IMG/VR virus record: IMGVR_UViG_3300032893_002905
Span: 1-22,544 of that record
Strand: one strand, 5' to 3'
DNA: 22,544 nucleotides
Source of the DNA: a virus
Shown here: piece after piece, positions 22,506 to 22,544 of the stretch
How positions within the stretch are numbered: the stretch's first letter is position 1
How the letters are laid out: each line of letters begins with the position of its first letter
The notes under the pieces: generated by a model
The model's input: only the letters and a program-made list of their open reading frames with translations
The model's database searches: none
What the model was told of the DNA's origin: nothing
Position numbers and translations under genes: made by a program

Positions 22506-22511
22506 ATTATA
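22506..22511 (-). promoter_or_regulatory. -10 box (TATAAT) of the tRNA-Glu promoter
   Basis: A perfect TATAAT (minus strand, in GTAGTATAATAAAAATG) ends 12 bp before the first base of the mature tRNA, so transcription would start about 6 nt upstream of it. No clear -35 hexamer fits at 16-18 bp within the bases available. Confidence 0.7.
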
Positions 22512-22544
22512 CTACCGCCTCGTCGGACTCTTCATCCGCAGTTC

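Noticed and set aside
1-22544. Integrase, repressor, replication, lysis or restriction-enzyme gene
   Set aside because: None was found in the reading frames on either strand, so they must lie outside the window if present.

Overview
The window is most of the head and tail-tube module of a lambda-type siphovirus prophage (or phage contig), read right to left on the minus strand, with a tRNA-Glu(CTC) gene at the right edge. In transcription order the minus-strand genes are: a pair of unknown paralogues (22178-21013), two small unknown genes (20636-19869), two tandem ParB-methyltransferase fusions (19666-16868), two small coupled genes (16971-16464), small and large terminase subunits, a gpW-like joiner, the portal, an S49 protease with a C-terminal scaffold, a capsid cement protein, the major capsid protein, head-tail connector genes, the tail tube, a tail assembly chaperone with a -1 frameshift extension, and the first 335 residues of the tape measure protein, which runs off the left edge. 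Many start and stop codons overlap, as expected for a compact phage operon.

The packaging and head genes follow the lambda order Nu1-A-W-B-C/Nu3-D-E, and lambda-style gene economy is visible in two places. The tail chaperone ORF ends on an A AAT TTT TAG slip site, with an open -1 frame behind it. The protease ORF also carries a probable internal start for a separate scaffold protein.

The operon is interrupted three times by plus-strand cargo: a 402-aa protein between chaperone and tape measure, a 240-aa protein with a hydrophobic C-terminus between gpW and portal, and a two-gene insert (a Lys/Ala-rich DUF3489-type protein and a 417-aa multi-pass membrane protein) between the small terminase and the genes upstream of it. 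Each insert is divergent from the late gene on its left and convergent with the one on its right. This is typical of prophage 'moron' loci, which often carry lysogenic-conversion or anti-phage functions. None of the three large cargo proteins can be named from sequence alone.

The host is a GC-rich bacterium. The DUF3489-type gene, the frequent GTG/TTG starts and the general gene style suggest Acidobacteria (Solibacter-like), but this is a weak inference. No integrase, repressor, replication or lysis gene is present, so the early region and the far prophage end lie outside the window. The tRNA-Glu has its 3' end facing the phage genes, which is the geometry of a tRNA attachment site, but no second att copy can be seen here.
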